From assembly GCA_002753185.1 (NCBI GenBank), contig PDZX01000006.1, positions 35,759 through 99,758 on the forward strand: DNA of 64,000 nt, read 5' to 3'. The notes under the pieces were generated by a model. That model saw nothing but the letters and a program-made list of their open reading frames with translations, did not search any database and was not told where the DNA came from. Position numbers and translations under genes: made by a program. This document shows positions 28,122 through 36,882 of this stretch, piece after piece (position 1 is the first letter of the stretch; the number at the start of each line of letters is the position of its first letter). The DNA is from Magnetococcales bacterium WMHbin3 (lineage in GTDB: Bacteria > Pseudomonadota > Magnetococcia > Magnetococcales > Magnetaquicoccaceae).

Positions 28122-30059
28122 TTACGCTTCGACGAACATGCGACCCTGCATCTCCATGTGCAGGGCATGGCAGAACCACTGGCAATAGTAGTACCAGACA
28201 CCAGGACGATCCGCCTTGAAGGTGGCGGAGGCGCTCGCCTGGGGACCGACCTCGAAGCAGACGTTGTGACCCACCACGGTGAGGCCATGGGTGAGGTCCA
28301 CCACCTCGTCCGCGTTGGTGACGATGATGGTGACCTCGTCACCCTGCTTGACGGAGAATTCGGTCAGGCTGAAGGTGGGGGCATGGGTGACCAGATAGAC
28401 CCGCACCTGTTTGGTTTTCTCGTCGCGGATCACCTTGCTGTCCTTGCCCAGGGTGATGCCATCTTTCTTGGCCAGGGCGTGCAGATCGGCGAACATGGGA
28501 TCGTTCGGCTTGTAGATCTCGATGGGGTTGACCTTGGACTTGTGGACGATGATGGCGTCGTGGGGTTCCGGGAAGGTGGGACCGTCATGGACCAGTTTCA
28601 TCTCGTCGCCGGAGATGTCGATCAACTGATCGTTTTCCGGCTTCAAGGGACCCACATTGAGGAAGCGGTCCTTGGAGAACTTGCACAGGGCCACCAGCCA
28701 CTTGCCGTCCGCTTCCTTGGTTTCGGCCATGGAGGCATTGGTGTGGCCGACCTGGTAATGGACATCCAGTTTCTGGCGAATGGGGTTGACCTTTTCGCCC
28801 TTGGCCTGCTTGATGGCGTCCTCGATGTTCCACTTGACGATCTGGCTGTCCAGGAAGACGGAGGTATAGGCATTGCCACGGCCGTCGAAGGTGGTGTGCA
28901 AGGGTCCGAGGCCGATTTCCGGATTGGCGATGATCACCTCCTTTTCGGCGATCTTGCCGGCGAACAGTTCGTCCACCTTCTCCCAGGCGATGACGTAGAC
29001 CGTCGGGGAGAGCTTGCCGCTGACGATCACGTGCTTGCCGTCCGGGGCGGCATTGGCGTCGTGGGGGTTGCTGGCAATGGGGATGTAGCGGGTGAACTGG
29101 GATTTGGCCTCCTTGCGGCCATCCACCACAGGAACGCCGGCGATGGTTTCCACCTTGCCGGCCTTGACCGCTTCCTCGATGGCCTTGATGTTGAAGATCA
29201 CCACATGGTCCGCCGGAGCGGCGGTCATTTCGGCGGTGGTGACCCCCTCTTCCGAGTTGTAGCAGGTGGAGATGGCGTACTTGCCCTGATAGTCCGCGTC
29301 ACAGTTGTCCAGGTTGCCGCTGATCTTGACCTGCCAGGCCATCTTCATGGTTTCGCCGTCCACGGCGGAGAAGATGCCGACGTATTTCTTGGGGTCCTTC
29401 ATGTCCCGGCCGTCGTTGGGGAGCGGAATGCGCATTTCGCTGTTGCAGAAGACATAACCGGTCTTGGGATAGCGTTGCAGCCGCAGGCCGTGGATGGCGT
29501 GGGCGTTGGGGATCTCCAGCACCTTGTCGGTCTTCATGATGTCGATGCGGATGCGGGCGATGCGGGTGTTGGACTTGTCGTTGATGTACAGGTAGCGTCC
29601 GTCGTAGGCGCCGTCGGTATAGGACATGCGCGGATGGTGGGAGTCGCCATGATCATAAGTGACCATGCCCTGTTTCTTCAGGAATGCCTTGGTTTCCGGG
29701 GTCAGGCCCTCGGAGAGGATTTTCTTGCTTTCGTTGGTCAGGCCCCAGCCGGTGGCGCTTTCACGGTTGAAGACCGGGATGCGCGTCAGTTCGCGCATGG
29801 AGGGCAGACCCAGCACGCGCACCTCGCCCGACTGACCGCCGCTCCAGAAACCGTAGTACTCGTCCAACTGCCCCGGAGGCACATCGGCGCCGCCGGCGGC
29901 CTCGGCGGACTGAGAGAGTGCCGCCGCGCCGGCCAGGGCGCCGCCACCCACCACCGCCGCCCGACCGGTCATCCCGGCCAGACCGCCAACCGCCGCCACC
30001 TTGATCCCGGTGCCCAGCAAGTCACGACGCGTCATCCCCAATTTGCACTCTTCAGACAT
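28122..30059 (-). CDS. nosZ: Nitrous-oxide reductase, Tat-dependent clade I
   Basis: 645 residues. Reduces N2O to N2 in the periplasm. Tat signal TRRDLLGTG (about residues 10-18) marks clade I. A seven-blade propeller carries CuZ His ligands (HGDSHHP, HAIHGLR, NPHDANAAPDGKH segments). The C-terminal cupredoxin has the CuA motif C626-x3-C630-x3-H634-x2-M637. GGGAGAG lies a few bases before the ATG. It has its own upstream region of about 110 bp containing an FNR-type box and a hairpin, so it can be expressed separately from nosR. Confidence 0.98.
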   Translation of the reverse strand: MSEECKLGMTRRDLLGTGIKVAAVGGLAGMTGRAAVVGGGALAGAAALSQSAEAAGGADVPPGQLDEYYGFWSGGQSGEVRVLGLPSMRELTRIPVFNRESATGWGLTNESKKILSEGLTPETKAFLKKQGMVTYDHGDSHHPRMSYTDGAYDGRYLYINDKSNTRIARIRIDIMKTDKVLEIPNAHAIHGLRLQRYPKTGYVFCNSEMRIPLPNDGRDMKDPKKYVGIFSAVDGETMKMAWQVKISGNLDNCDADYQGKYAISTCYNSEEGVTTAEMTAAPADHVVIFNIKAIEEAVKAGKVETIAGVPVVDGRKEAKSQFTRYIPIASNPHDANAAPDGKHVIVSGKLSPTVYVIAWEKVDELFAGKIAEKEVIIANPEIGLGPLHTTFDGRGNAYTSVFLDSQIVKWNIEDAIKQAKGEKVNPIRQKLDVHYQVGHTNASMAETKEADGKWLVALCKFSKDRFLNVGPLKPENDQLIDISGDEMKLVHDGPTFPEPHDAIIVHKSKVNPIEIYKPNDPMFADLHALAKKDGITLGKDSKVIRDEKTKQVRVYLVTHAPTFSLTEFSVKQGDEVTIIVTNADEVVDLTHGLTVVGHNVCFEVGPQASASATFKADRPGVWYYYCQWFCHALHMEMQGRMFVEA

Positions 30060-30105
30060 GGTTCTCTCCCAATTAGCACAATTGATACGTTAAATCCCAA
30101 AGTGA

Positions 30106-30125
30106 GATGTGTGGTTTCACACATC
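30106..30125 (-). promoter_or_regulatory. Perfect 8-bp hairpin/palindrome in nosZ leader
   Basis: GATGTGTG and CACACATC separated by four bases. If transcription starts about 41 bp from the FNR box centre, this would be near +16 to +35 of the nosZ leader. No T-run follows, so it is not a terminator. It could stabilise the mRNA or bind a protein; the function is not shown. Confidence 0.5.
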
Positions 30126-30169
30126 GACTGTGCCATATCGCGCACCATAATGGCAATGCGAAACTTACC

Positions 30170-32284
30170 TCAAACTTGATCTTGATCAAATTTGAGAGAA
30201 TTTTCCACCTCCCGCGCCGCCGCCGCAGAACGGCGGTCCCGGCGGTTGCGGCGCATGATGAGGGTGGGACAGACCGACTCGTTGTGATAGTTCAACTGGC
30301 AACGCAGACAGTACAGACACTCGTTGGGGTGGATCTCGCCATTGGGCTGGATCGCCTGCACCAGGCATTCGTCGCTACAGTTGGAGCAGAGTTCACCGCA
30401 CTGCCGGCGGCGCTTGAGCCAGGCGAAGATCCGCATGCGGCCCGGAATGGCGAGGGCCGCGCCCAGGGGGCAGAGGTAGCGGCAGAAAATCCGTTCCACG
30501 AACAGCCCCGCGACCAGAATCGCCAATGCCCACGCCACATAGGGCCACTCCCGCTGAAAGCGCAGCAGGACGACGGTCTTGAACGGTTCCACCTCGGCCA
30601 ACCGTTCCGCCATGGCCATCGAGGAGAGAGAAACCCCCAGCAAGCCCAGGAACAGGATGTACTTGATGGCCCACAGCCGCTCGTGCCAGGCAAAGGAGAG
30701 GCGAAATTGCGGCACATGGAACTGACGCGCCACCCAGTTGAGCAGTTCATGCAGCGCCCCGAACGGGCAGTACCAGCCACAAAACGCCCCCCGCCCCCAA
30801 AACAGCAACGAGAGCGCCGTGGCGCACCACAAGACGAAGATCAACGGCTCAAGCAGGAAGAAATCCCAGCGGAACCCCTCCATCAGGGAGTGGAGAAAGG
30901 TGAAGACGTTCACCACCGACAACTGGGCCTGGGCATACCCGCCGATCCAAACCACGGAAAACAGCAGAAAGCCCCGACGCAGCCACGTGACGAGCAATGG
31001 CCGGGTGGTGAACCACTCCTGGAAAAAGAAGATCACGGTCAACACCGCCAGCGACACCCCCAGCACCACGACATCGGCGATCCGATCCCGCCAGATGCGC
31101 TCCCACAGCGGGGTTTCGGCGGGCGACGGGGATGCCTGGACCGCTGCCGTTTCCTCCTTATGCACGAAGCGATCCGGCGGGGCGTAGGGCAATGGAAAAC
31201 TGGTGAAGACCTTTTCGATGGGTCCGATGGGGCGGTGGGTGAGCAGTTCCAGCCCCCAGGGACGGGCCGGGTCGAAGGAACCAGCGGTGGGAAGCTTGAA
31301 CAGCCCGATCTCCGTGAACTCCGGGAAACCGGGGGCGAGATTGCGCATGCGGCGATATTGATGATCACGCAACAGGATGCCGTTGCCGTCCTGGTTGATC
31401 TTGAAGCGGTCGAAAATGCCGCCGCGCACGAACCCGCTCCCCCGGAACGAATAGGAGCCGTTGCCCATGATCAACACCGCCTGCTGCCCCGGCGCGAGCC
31501 ATTGACGCATGTTCGCGAATTCGGCCTCCCCCAGCAGGTTGCGGCCGATCGCCTCCGGGCTGACCAGCGCCACGTGCAGGTCGATGAACAATTGATCCGG
31601 CGGGGCCGGTTTCTCGTAGGGTTCGCCGCTGCCGGCGCCGATCTTGCGGAAGGCATCGTCCACGTCGCGTTGCAACAGGGTCAGGCGGCGCACCGCCCCC
31701 TCCTGGAGCAGAGCGCCCCAGTCGGCGGGGGTATGGGGGGGATCGACCAGGGTGGCCTTGACCTTGGGGGTTTCCTCCTTGCCGCCCCCGGCCACCCGCA
31801 ACGCGGCGCGGCGCATGCCGTCGTTGATGACGATCGCGGTCACGGTCGCGCCGCTGATGGCGTCCACCTCCTGCTTGCCGCCTTTCCTGTGCTCCTCCAC
31901 CAGATTGCGGCCGACGTAGCGCGCCACGAAATCGAACAGTTTATGCTCCGGGATCCCCACCAGCAGGATCGGTTCGGCATGCCGGACCACCTTGGCGCCG
32001 GTGATCTCCCCGTTGTCGCGCATCCCCACCAGCAGATCGATGGGTTTGCCGGAATAGCCGATGTCACTGGTGAGAAACACCCACCCCACCGCCTGACCGT
32101 TCTTGTAGGCCTTGGCCGCAGGCGGGGTTCCGGTCATGGCGTCGAACCGGTCCGCGTCGGGAAAGACCTCTCCAGGCGCCACGCTCACTTCGTAATCCCC
32201 GAAACTCCGGGCCTGTGCCCCGGATACGGGCAGCAAGAGGACCACCCACAAAAAACAAACAAATATCATTCTCATGACCGCCAT
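30170..32284 (-). CDS. nosR: NosR, membrane flavo-iron-sulfur regulator/electron donor for NosZ
   Basis: 704 residues. Signal-like N-terminus, then periplasmic FMN-binding domain with the flavinylation motif DAISGATVTA, several membrane helices, cysteine pairs CGWYCP and CRYLCP, and two ferredoxin-type clusters (CSNCSDEC and CLYCLRC). NosR carries electrons to NosZ and is needed for nos expression. ATG 32284 has GGGAG just before it; ATG 32275 is possible too. Lies downstream of the cNMP/HD-GYP-like gene (37 bp apart, same strand), so it may be cotranscribed with it. Confidence 0.95.
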   Translation of the reverse strand: MAVMRMIFVCFLWVVLLLPVSGAQARSFGDYEVSVAPGEVFPDADRFDAMTGTPPAAKAYKNGQAVGWVFLTSDIGYSGKPIDLLVGMRDNGEITGAKVVRHAEPILLVGIPEHKLFDFVARYVGRNLVEEHRKGGKQEVDAISGATVTAIVINDGMRRAALRVAGGGKEETPKVKATLVDPPHTPADWGALLQEGAVRRLTLLQRDVDDAFRKIGAGSGEPYEKPAPPDQLFIDLHVALVSPEAIGRNLLGEAEFANMRQWLAPGQQAVLIMGNGSYSFRGSGFVRGGIFDRFKINQDGNGILLRDHQYRRMRNLAPGFPEFTEIGLFKLPTAGSFDPARPWGLELLTHRPIGPIEKVFTSFPLPYAPPDRFVHKEETAAVQASPSPAETPLWERIWRDRIADVVVLGVSLAVLTVIFFFQEWFTTRPLLVTWLRRGFLLFSVVWIGGYAQAQLSVVNVFTFLHSLMEGFRWDFFLLEPLIFVLWCATALSLLFWGRGAFCGWYCPFGALHELLNWVARQFHVPQFRLSFAWHERLWAIKYILFLGLLGVSLSSMAMAERLAEVEPFKTVVLLRFQREWPYVAWALAILVAGLFVERIFCRYLCPLGAALAIPGRMRIFAWLKRRRQCGELCSNCSDECLVQAIQPNGEIHPNECLYCLRCQLNYHNESVCPTLIMRRNRRDRRSAAAAREVENSLKFDQDQV
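30176..30189 (-). promoter_or_regulatory. Perfect FNR/ANR-type box for nosZ
   Basis: TTGAT-CTTG-ATCAA, an exact match to the FNR-family consensus TTGAT-N4-ATCAA. It lies inside the last codons of nosR and 117-130 bp upstream of nosZ ATG. A CATTAT -10-like box falls at the expected distance downstream, which predicts anaerobic or NO-responsive nosZ transcription. Confidence 0.8.
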
Positions 32285-32320
32285 GCTCCCTGCCGTTCCC
32301 TCGCCAAAATCATTGACACA

Positions 32321-33301
32321 TCAATCCATTGAGGGACCCATCGCCACGAATGCCTCCGTCACCTGGGGATCGAAATGGGTTCCCGAACTCTCCTTGATGA
32401 ACGCCATTGCCTGTGCCTGTGTCAAGGGTTTGCGGTAGCCACGGTCGGAAATCAGCGCGGAATAGACATCCACCACGGCCACGATGCGGGCGCTGACCGG
32501 GATGTGCATCCCCTGCAAACCCAGGTAGCCGCTGCCGTCGAATTTCTCGTGATGGAACTGGGCCAGCTCTGCGGCGAGCTGGAAATGGGCGCCGCCGCCC
32601 CGTGCCGCTTCCGAGGCCCTGGTCAACACCTTTGAGCCGATATGGATGTGGGTTTTGAGCAGCTCCCGTTCCTTCTCCCGCAACCCCCCCTGGCGGGTGC
32701 GCAGCGCCTCCGGGAGTCCGGAATTGCCGATATCGTAGAACAGACAGGCGATTTTCAGATTTTCCAGGTAGCCGCTATCCAGGACATCCGGAAAACGGCC
32801 CATGGCGATCAGTTGTTCGCCGAGGCGACCGACCAGGGACACGACCGGATTGTCCCGTCCCCCGCCCGCGCGCGCCGTCTCGGCCAGGGTGATCAGACCC
32901 CCGATGGCGGCCTGATACCCGTTGTTCAGATCCAGGATTTCGTCATCCTGGCGCCGGATCCGTCCCGAAAGATTCTCCATGATGCGCAGCACCAGGGAGG
33001 GATCCTCGTAGATGCGCCGCAGGATCGCCTTCTTGTCGATGAGCAGGACCCAGGTATCCTCCAAGGCCTGAATGCTGGAATGAAAGGGTTTTTTGTCGAA
33101 CAGGGCCATGCTGCCGAACATGTCCCCGGCCGCAAGCAGGGTCAGGCGGATGCGGCTGCCGTCGAATCCGGTGCGGTAGACCTCGGCCAGGCCGGACTGC
33201 ACGATATGCAGATGGGTGGCCACATCCCCCTCGCTGGCGATGATCTCACCGGCCGGAAACAACTTTCCTAATTTAGGTTCTCTGATTTTGAACAACATCA
33301 T
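32321..33301 (-). CDS. cNMP-binding plus degenerate HD-GYP-like regulator
   Basis: 326 residues. The N-terminal CRP-like cyclic-nucleotide fold (10-110: AGEIIASEGD, HIVQSGLAEVYRTG, AAGDMFGSMALF) has no helix-turn-helix. The C-terminal HD-GYP-like domain follows. The core HD dyad is YD (Y189-D190, FYDIGNSG), the first metal His is missing (GGGRDNPVV), and GYP is GYL (residues 258-260). H218/H220, HH250-251 and D278 stay. Catalysis is therefore doubtful, and a sensor or scaffold role is more likely. GGAGG precedes ATG 33301. Sits just upstream of nosR on the same strand, suggesting a role in nos control (inference). The open frame to 34693 antisense to the next gene is not coding. Confidence 0.85.
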   Translation of the reverse strand: MMLFKIREPKLGKLFPAGEIIASEGDVATHLHIVQSGLAEVYRTGFDGSRIRLTLLAAGDMFGSMALFDKKPFHSSIQALEDTWVLLIDKKAILRRIYEDPSLVLRIMENLSGRIRRQDDEILDLNNGYQAAIGGLITLAETARAGGGRDNPVVSLVGRLGEQLIAMGRFPDVLDSGYLENLKIACLFYDIGNSGLPEALRTRQGGLREKERELLKTHIHIGSKVLTRASEAARGGGAHFQLAAELAQFHHEKFDGSGYLGLQGMHIPVSARIVAVVDVYSALISDRGYRKPLTQAQAMAFIKESSGTHFDPQVTEAFVAMGPSMD

Positions 33302-33421
33302 AGCACCTCCCCGAACCAGACCCACGGCGCCATTTTTCACTATGATCCATGGCGATTGCATTATATAATTTTCCAAACGTCCAATCCAGCCTTGCCAGGA
33401 TGGACCAGCGGGGGAGATGCC

Positions 33422-34768
33422 ATGGAATTGACCAACGACTCGAAAATCGCCGTGATCGGCGGCGGACCGGCCGGCGCGTTCGCCGCCTATTTCCTGCTCG
33501 ACTTCGCCAGACGCATCGGCCTGGAGGGGATCGAGGTGGACATCTTCGAACCCAAGGAGTTCGACTGTGCCGGGGCCAAAGGGTGCAACCACTGCGGCGG
33601 ACTCATCTCCGAATCGATGTTGCAGAATCTCTCCATGGAGGGGATCCTCATCCCCTCGGATGTCATCATGAACTCCGTGGACAGCTACCGCCTGCACACC
33701 AGGGACGGGCAGGTACACATCCATCTCCCCCTGGTGCAGATGCGCATCGCCACCGTCTACCGGGGCGGCGGTCCGAAACCGGAAGGCAAGGGGGAGCAGC
33801 CGGAACTGCCCAAGATCAGTTTCGACGGTTACCTGCTCGACCTGGCCATCGCCAAGGGGGCCAGGCACGTCCCGGAGCGGGTGATGAAGCTCTCCTGGGA
33901 GGCGGATCGCCCGCGTGTGGAGACCAAAAACGGCACCGCCAGGGCCTATGATCTGCTGATCGGCGCCGTGGGAGTCAACGGGGGCGGCATGAAACTGTTC
34001 GAGGATTGGAACTTCGGCTACGCCCCGCCGGAGACCGTCAAGGCCTACGTGAGCGAATTTCACCTCGGTTGCGACAACGTGCAACGCTACGTGGGATCGG
34101 CCATGAACGTCTTCCTGCTGGACATCCCCGGCCTGAAGTTCGCGGCCATCATCCCGAAAGGCCCCTATGTCACGCTGTGCATCCAGGGCGAAATCACCGA
34201 CGAGTTGGTGAACGCCTTTCTGGACGACCCGGCAGTGCGCCGCTGCTTTCCGCCGGGCTGGGAGCCGCCGCGCGGCATGTGTCACTGCCTGCCCAAATGC
34301 AACATCGGCGAACCGGAACGGTTCTTCACCGACCGCGTGGCCCTGGTGGGGGACTGCGGGGTCTCCCGGCTCTACAAGGACGGCATCGGCGCCGCTTATC
34401 TCACCGCCCGCGCCTGCGCCGCCACTGCGGTCTTTTTCGGCATGGGCGCCGAGGATTTCCGGAAACACTATCTGCCCATCTGCAACCGGCTCAAACGGGA
34501 CAATCAACTCGGACACATGGTGTTCGACATGATCGCCCTGCCGAAGAAACTCACCTTTCTGCGCCACGGGATCCTCTCCATGACCCGGCGCGAACAGGCC
34601 CTGGCCGGACCACGCCGTCCCATGAGCATCTTTTTGTGGAACTCCTTCACCGGCAGCGCCACCTATCGCAGGATCCTCCTGGAGGCCGCCCACCCCCGCT
34701 TCACGTTGCGCTTTCTGTGGGAGATCCTCAAGGCCCTGCTGCCGCGCCGCCGGCGCGTTGCGGCATGA
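33422..34768 (+). CDS. FAD-dependent oxidoreductase, geranylgeranyl-reductase-like
   Basis: 448 residues. N-terminal dinucleotide-binding fold IAVIGGGPAGAFAAYF, a Cys-rich patch (CAGAKGCNHCGG), then the substrate part and the second FAD motif RVALVGDCGVSRLYKDGIGAAY, as in geranylgeranyl-reductase/flavin halogenase-like proteins. C-terminal basic amphipathic helix suggests membrane contact. The substrate is unknown; reduction of isoprenoid or lipid double bonds is typical of the family. ATG 33422 follows GGGGGAGA. Divergent from the HD-GYP-like gene. Confidence 0.8.
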   Translation: MELTNDSKIAVIGGGPAGAFAAYFLLDFARRIGLEGIEVDIFEPKEFDCAGAKGCNHCGGLISESMLQNLSMEGILIPSDVIMNSVDSYRLHTRDGQVHIHLPLVQMRIATVYRGGGPKPEGKGEQPELPKISFDGYLLDLAIAKGARHVPERVMKLSWEADRPRVETKNGTARAYDLLIGAVGVNGGGMKLFEDWNFGYAPPETVKAYVSEFHLGCDNVQRYVGSAMNVFLLDIPGLKFAAIIPKGPYVTLCIQGEITDELVNAFLDDPAVRRCFPPGWEPPRGMCHCLPKCNIGEPERFFTDRVALVGDCGVSRLYKDGIGAAYLTARACAATAVFFGMGAEDFRKHYLPICNRLKRDNQLGHMVFDMIALPKKLTFLRHGILSMTRREQALAGPRRPMSIFLWNSFTGSATYRRILLEAAHPRFTLRFLWEILKALLPRRRRVAA

Positions 34769-34771
34769 TCT

Positions 34772-35659
34772 TCATCGGTGGATCCCCAGAATCGTCCGGA
34801 TCCGTTTCTTGAAGGTCCGCTCGCCGCCCTGCCAGTACATCTCCCGCGTGTTGACGAAGATCACCTCTCCGTTCCGGTCCACGATGGCGGCGCCCAGCAG
34901 GCTCTTGCGGGGTTGATTGTCGTTGTTGACCAGCCGGATCCCAGGGGTCTCCAGTTGGAATTCGTTGTCCTTTTGCACCAGGATGTTGGGACTGTGGCCA
35001 TGCACCACGGTATGAATCCCCATCCCCTTGAGCAGCCGGCTGACCTTCACCCCCTGGGTCTCGCCGTCGTGACCCGGCTCACGGTAGTATTGCCGCGCCC
35101 GCTTGATATTGCCCATCAGGATCTTGCCCTCTTCCTGTTTGAAGAGGGCGTGCTCCCCCTCGTAGAACGCCTTGCGCACCCGTTCGTTGAAACGGTTCAG
35201 GCCATCCTGCTCGCGCTGGATCTGTTGCAGAAATTTCAAGAGATGACAGGTAGGATAACCGTGCAGGAACAGGCTCCTGCCAAAGACGTGCAACAGGTCG
35301 CGCGAGCGCAGGAAGCGCAGCCGCGCTTCGCCGAGATGGGGAAACTCCCCTTGCTGGGCGCGCCGCAGGATCTCCAGTTCATGATTGCCGTTCAGGATCA
35401 CCAGGTCGCAACCCGGAGGGGCGGTACGCGTCAATTTTTTAAAAAAATCCAACATCTCGACCGAGGGGTTCCATTTGTTGAGCCAGTCCCCGGTATGGAT
35501 CACCCGAATCCCCCGTATCCGCTCGCGCCACTCCCCCTTGCGGTTGCATACCCCGACGATCCTCAGGGCGTATTGCACCGCAGCGAGGTCGTTGTCCGTG
35601 TCCGAGAGCACGACCGCGAATTGCGGATCTTTTTTTGCATCGCTCTTATATTTACTCAT
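34772..35659 (-). CDS. Metallophosphoesterase, calcineurin-like, altered metal motif
   Basis: 295 residues. Metallophosphoesterase fold with VVLSDTDND (D20-x-D22, where DxH is usual), HTGDWLNKW (D58; Asn replaces the second Asp of GDxxD), LNGNHE (N92, H93), LFLHGYP and VVHGHSPN. Resembles Shewanella-type serine/threonine phosphatases. Residue changes may alter the metal preference. Substrate unknown. Start ATG 35659; preceded eight bases upstream by the end of a broken sensor kinase on the same strand. Confidence 0.82.
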   Translation of the reverse strand: MSKYKSDAKKDPQFAVVLSDTDNDLAAVQYALRIVGVCNRKGEWRERIRGIRVIHTGDWLNKWNPSVEMLDFFKKLTRTAPPGCDLVILNGNHELEILRRAQQGEFPHLGEARLRFLRSRDLLHVFGRSLFLHGYPTCHLLKFLQQIQREQDGLNRFNERVRKAFYEGEHALFKQEEGKILMGNIKRARQYYREPGHDGETQGVKVSRLLKGMGIHTVVHGHSPNILVQKDNEFQLETPGIRLVNNDNQPRKSLLGAAIVDRNGEVIFVNTREMYWQGGERTFKKRIRTILGIHR

Positions 35660-35666
35660 AATAACT

Positions 35667-36102
35667 TCAATCAATTATCGAGGATATGTCCTTCAGGGGA
35701 ATCACGACCTCGCAGGCCGTCCCCAGACCAAGTATGCTCGCACATTGAATCGTCCCTTGCAAGGTGCGCGTCACCAGATTGAAAACGATGTGCATCCCCA
35801 GTCCCATGCCGCCGCGATGACGGGCGGTGGTGAAGAACGGATCGAAGATCCTCTGCCGATCCTGCTCTTCCATACCTTGTCCGGAAGTTGACCTTGGGCC
35901 CGTAATCGAGGAGCTTGTCGAACAGGATATTGCCGGAGGCCAATCGCTCCTGGGAGATACCCGGCGACACCCGATCGGGTCTGGAACTGGCCAGGACCCG
36001 ATTGCTCTCCGCGTTGAGCAGGACCACGCTGGTATCGGCCTCGGTTGCGCCACATGGTCGCCGCCCACAGTTGACTCCGACGTCAAGATTCCACAAAATC
36101 AT
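35667..36102 (-). pseudogene. Broken sensor histidine kinase remnant
   Basis: The last ~65 codons (35667-35880) encode the C-terminal part of an HATPase domain: GQGMEEQDRQRIFDPFFTT, GMGLGMHIV, GTACEVVIPL. Just upstream, another frame carries a sensor-like stretch (SVVLLNAESNRVLASSRP, LFDKLLDYGPKV) that reads from about ATG 36102. The HisKA dimerisation and N-box parts are missing and the two parts are in different frames, so both a deletion and a frameshift have occurred. Its 5' end abuts the inverted-repeat element at 36104. Confidence 0.75.
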
Positions 36103-36103
36103 T

Positions 36104-36251
36104 GTTGGCGCGCCAAACCGATGGGAAAGTTGCTTGGGGTGGTCAATGGCAGAATCCAAAACCAGCCGCCAGGTTACGATTTTGACGAGAGAAACGAATT
36201 TTTCCTGATTTTTCAATATCAGATTCTTTCCCATCGGTTTGGCGCGCCAAC
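36104..36251. repeat. 148-bp MITE-like element with perfect 26-bp inverted ends
   Basis: Ends 36104-36129 and 36226-36251 are exact reverse complements. Each includes the palindrome TTGGCGCGCCAA. The 96-bp centre has no gene. I see no clear target-site duplication. The right end is only 33 bp from the DUF2281 antitoxin start, so it could also act as an operator. Confidence 0.8.
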
Positions 36252-36284
36252 CTGAAACGGATGATCGGATAGGAGAACGCCGTC

Positions 36285-36539
36285 ATGAGCACAGCCGAGG
36301 AAATTTATGACAAAGCCCGCAACATGCCGGAGACGTTGGCCAGGGAGGTTTTGGATTTCATGTTGTTTGTGGAGCAGAGGCAAAGTACACTTCAGGGTGT
36401 TTCGGATGATGAAAGAACCGCACCGGAAACCATGATGCGTTTGGTCAAGGCTGCGCAGGAGAGCTTTCCCAAGGTTGACTTCGCAACGCTGAGGCAGGAG
36501 TTCGCATCCTTGCGTGACGAATGGGATCGGACATTGTGA
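36285..36539 (+). CDS. DUF2281/VapB-like antitoxin
   Basis: 84 residues. N-terminal DUF2281 helix motif (IYDKARNMPETLAREVLDFM); the C-terminal part is acidic and would wrap the toxin. AGGAGA lies nine bases before the ATG. Overlaps the PIN toxin by GTGA. Pairing with a PIN toxin is the known pattern of the family. Confidence 0.8.
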   Translation: MSTAEEIYDKARNMPETLAREVLDFMLFVEQRQSTLQGVSDDERTAPETMMRLVKAAQESFPKVDFATLRQEFASLRDEWDRTL

Positions 36540-36859
36540 CCGCGTTGTGTCTGATCGATACCAACGTGCTGATCGATCTTCTTGGACGCCATCCCGATCC
36601 GGGATTCAACGCAAGGGTTCAGGCCGCGCTCTTCGACGGAGCCGCCATTTCAATCATTACCACAATTGAGTTATTGGGGTGGCGTCGGCATACCGACCAA
36701 AGTCGCTGGGATGCGACCAATCTGCTGGCCCGAATGCGGGAACTTCCCCTGGAGCGGCAACAGACAGAGGTGGCCATTGCCCTGCGCAGCCGCTCTGCCA
36801 TCCGTCTGGGCGACGCCATTATCGCGGCAACCGCCATGACTCATGGCTTGCCTCTGTAA
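36536..36859 (+). CDS. PIN-domain VapC-like toxin, C-terminus short
   Basis: 107 residues. Acidic residues D8 (IDTNVLID), E45 and D93 (RLGDAIIAATA) are present. The chain stops at HGLPL, where normal VapC proteins go on with a strand holding the last acidic/Asn residue. Either the toxin is inactivated or the variant is natural. GTG start at 36536 inferred from the GTGA overlap; ATG 36521 is also open. Confidence 0.78.
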   Translation: MTALCLIDTNVLIDLLGRHPDPGFNARVQAALFDGAAISIITTIELLGWRRHTDQSRWDATNLLARMRELPLERQQTEVAIALRSRSAIRLGDAIIAATAMTHGLPL

Positions 36860-36882
36860 ACATAGAGATAGGAAAGTAAAGC

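Noticed and set aside
30082..30095. Second FNR-like box TTGAT-ACGT-TAAAT near nosZ
   Set aside because: Only the left half-site matches.
32312..32324. FNR-like box upstream of nosR (TTGACACATCAA)
   Set aside because: The half-sites are separated by two bases, not four, so the dimer spacing is wrong.
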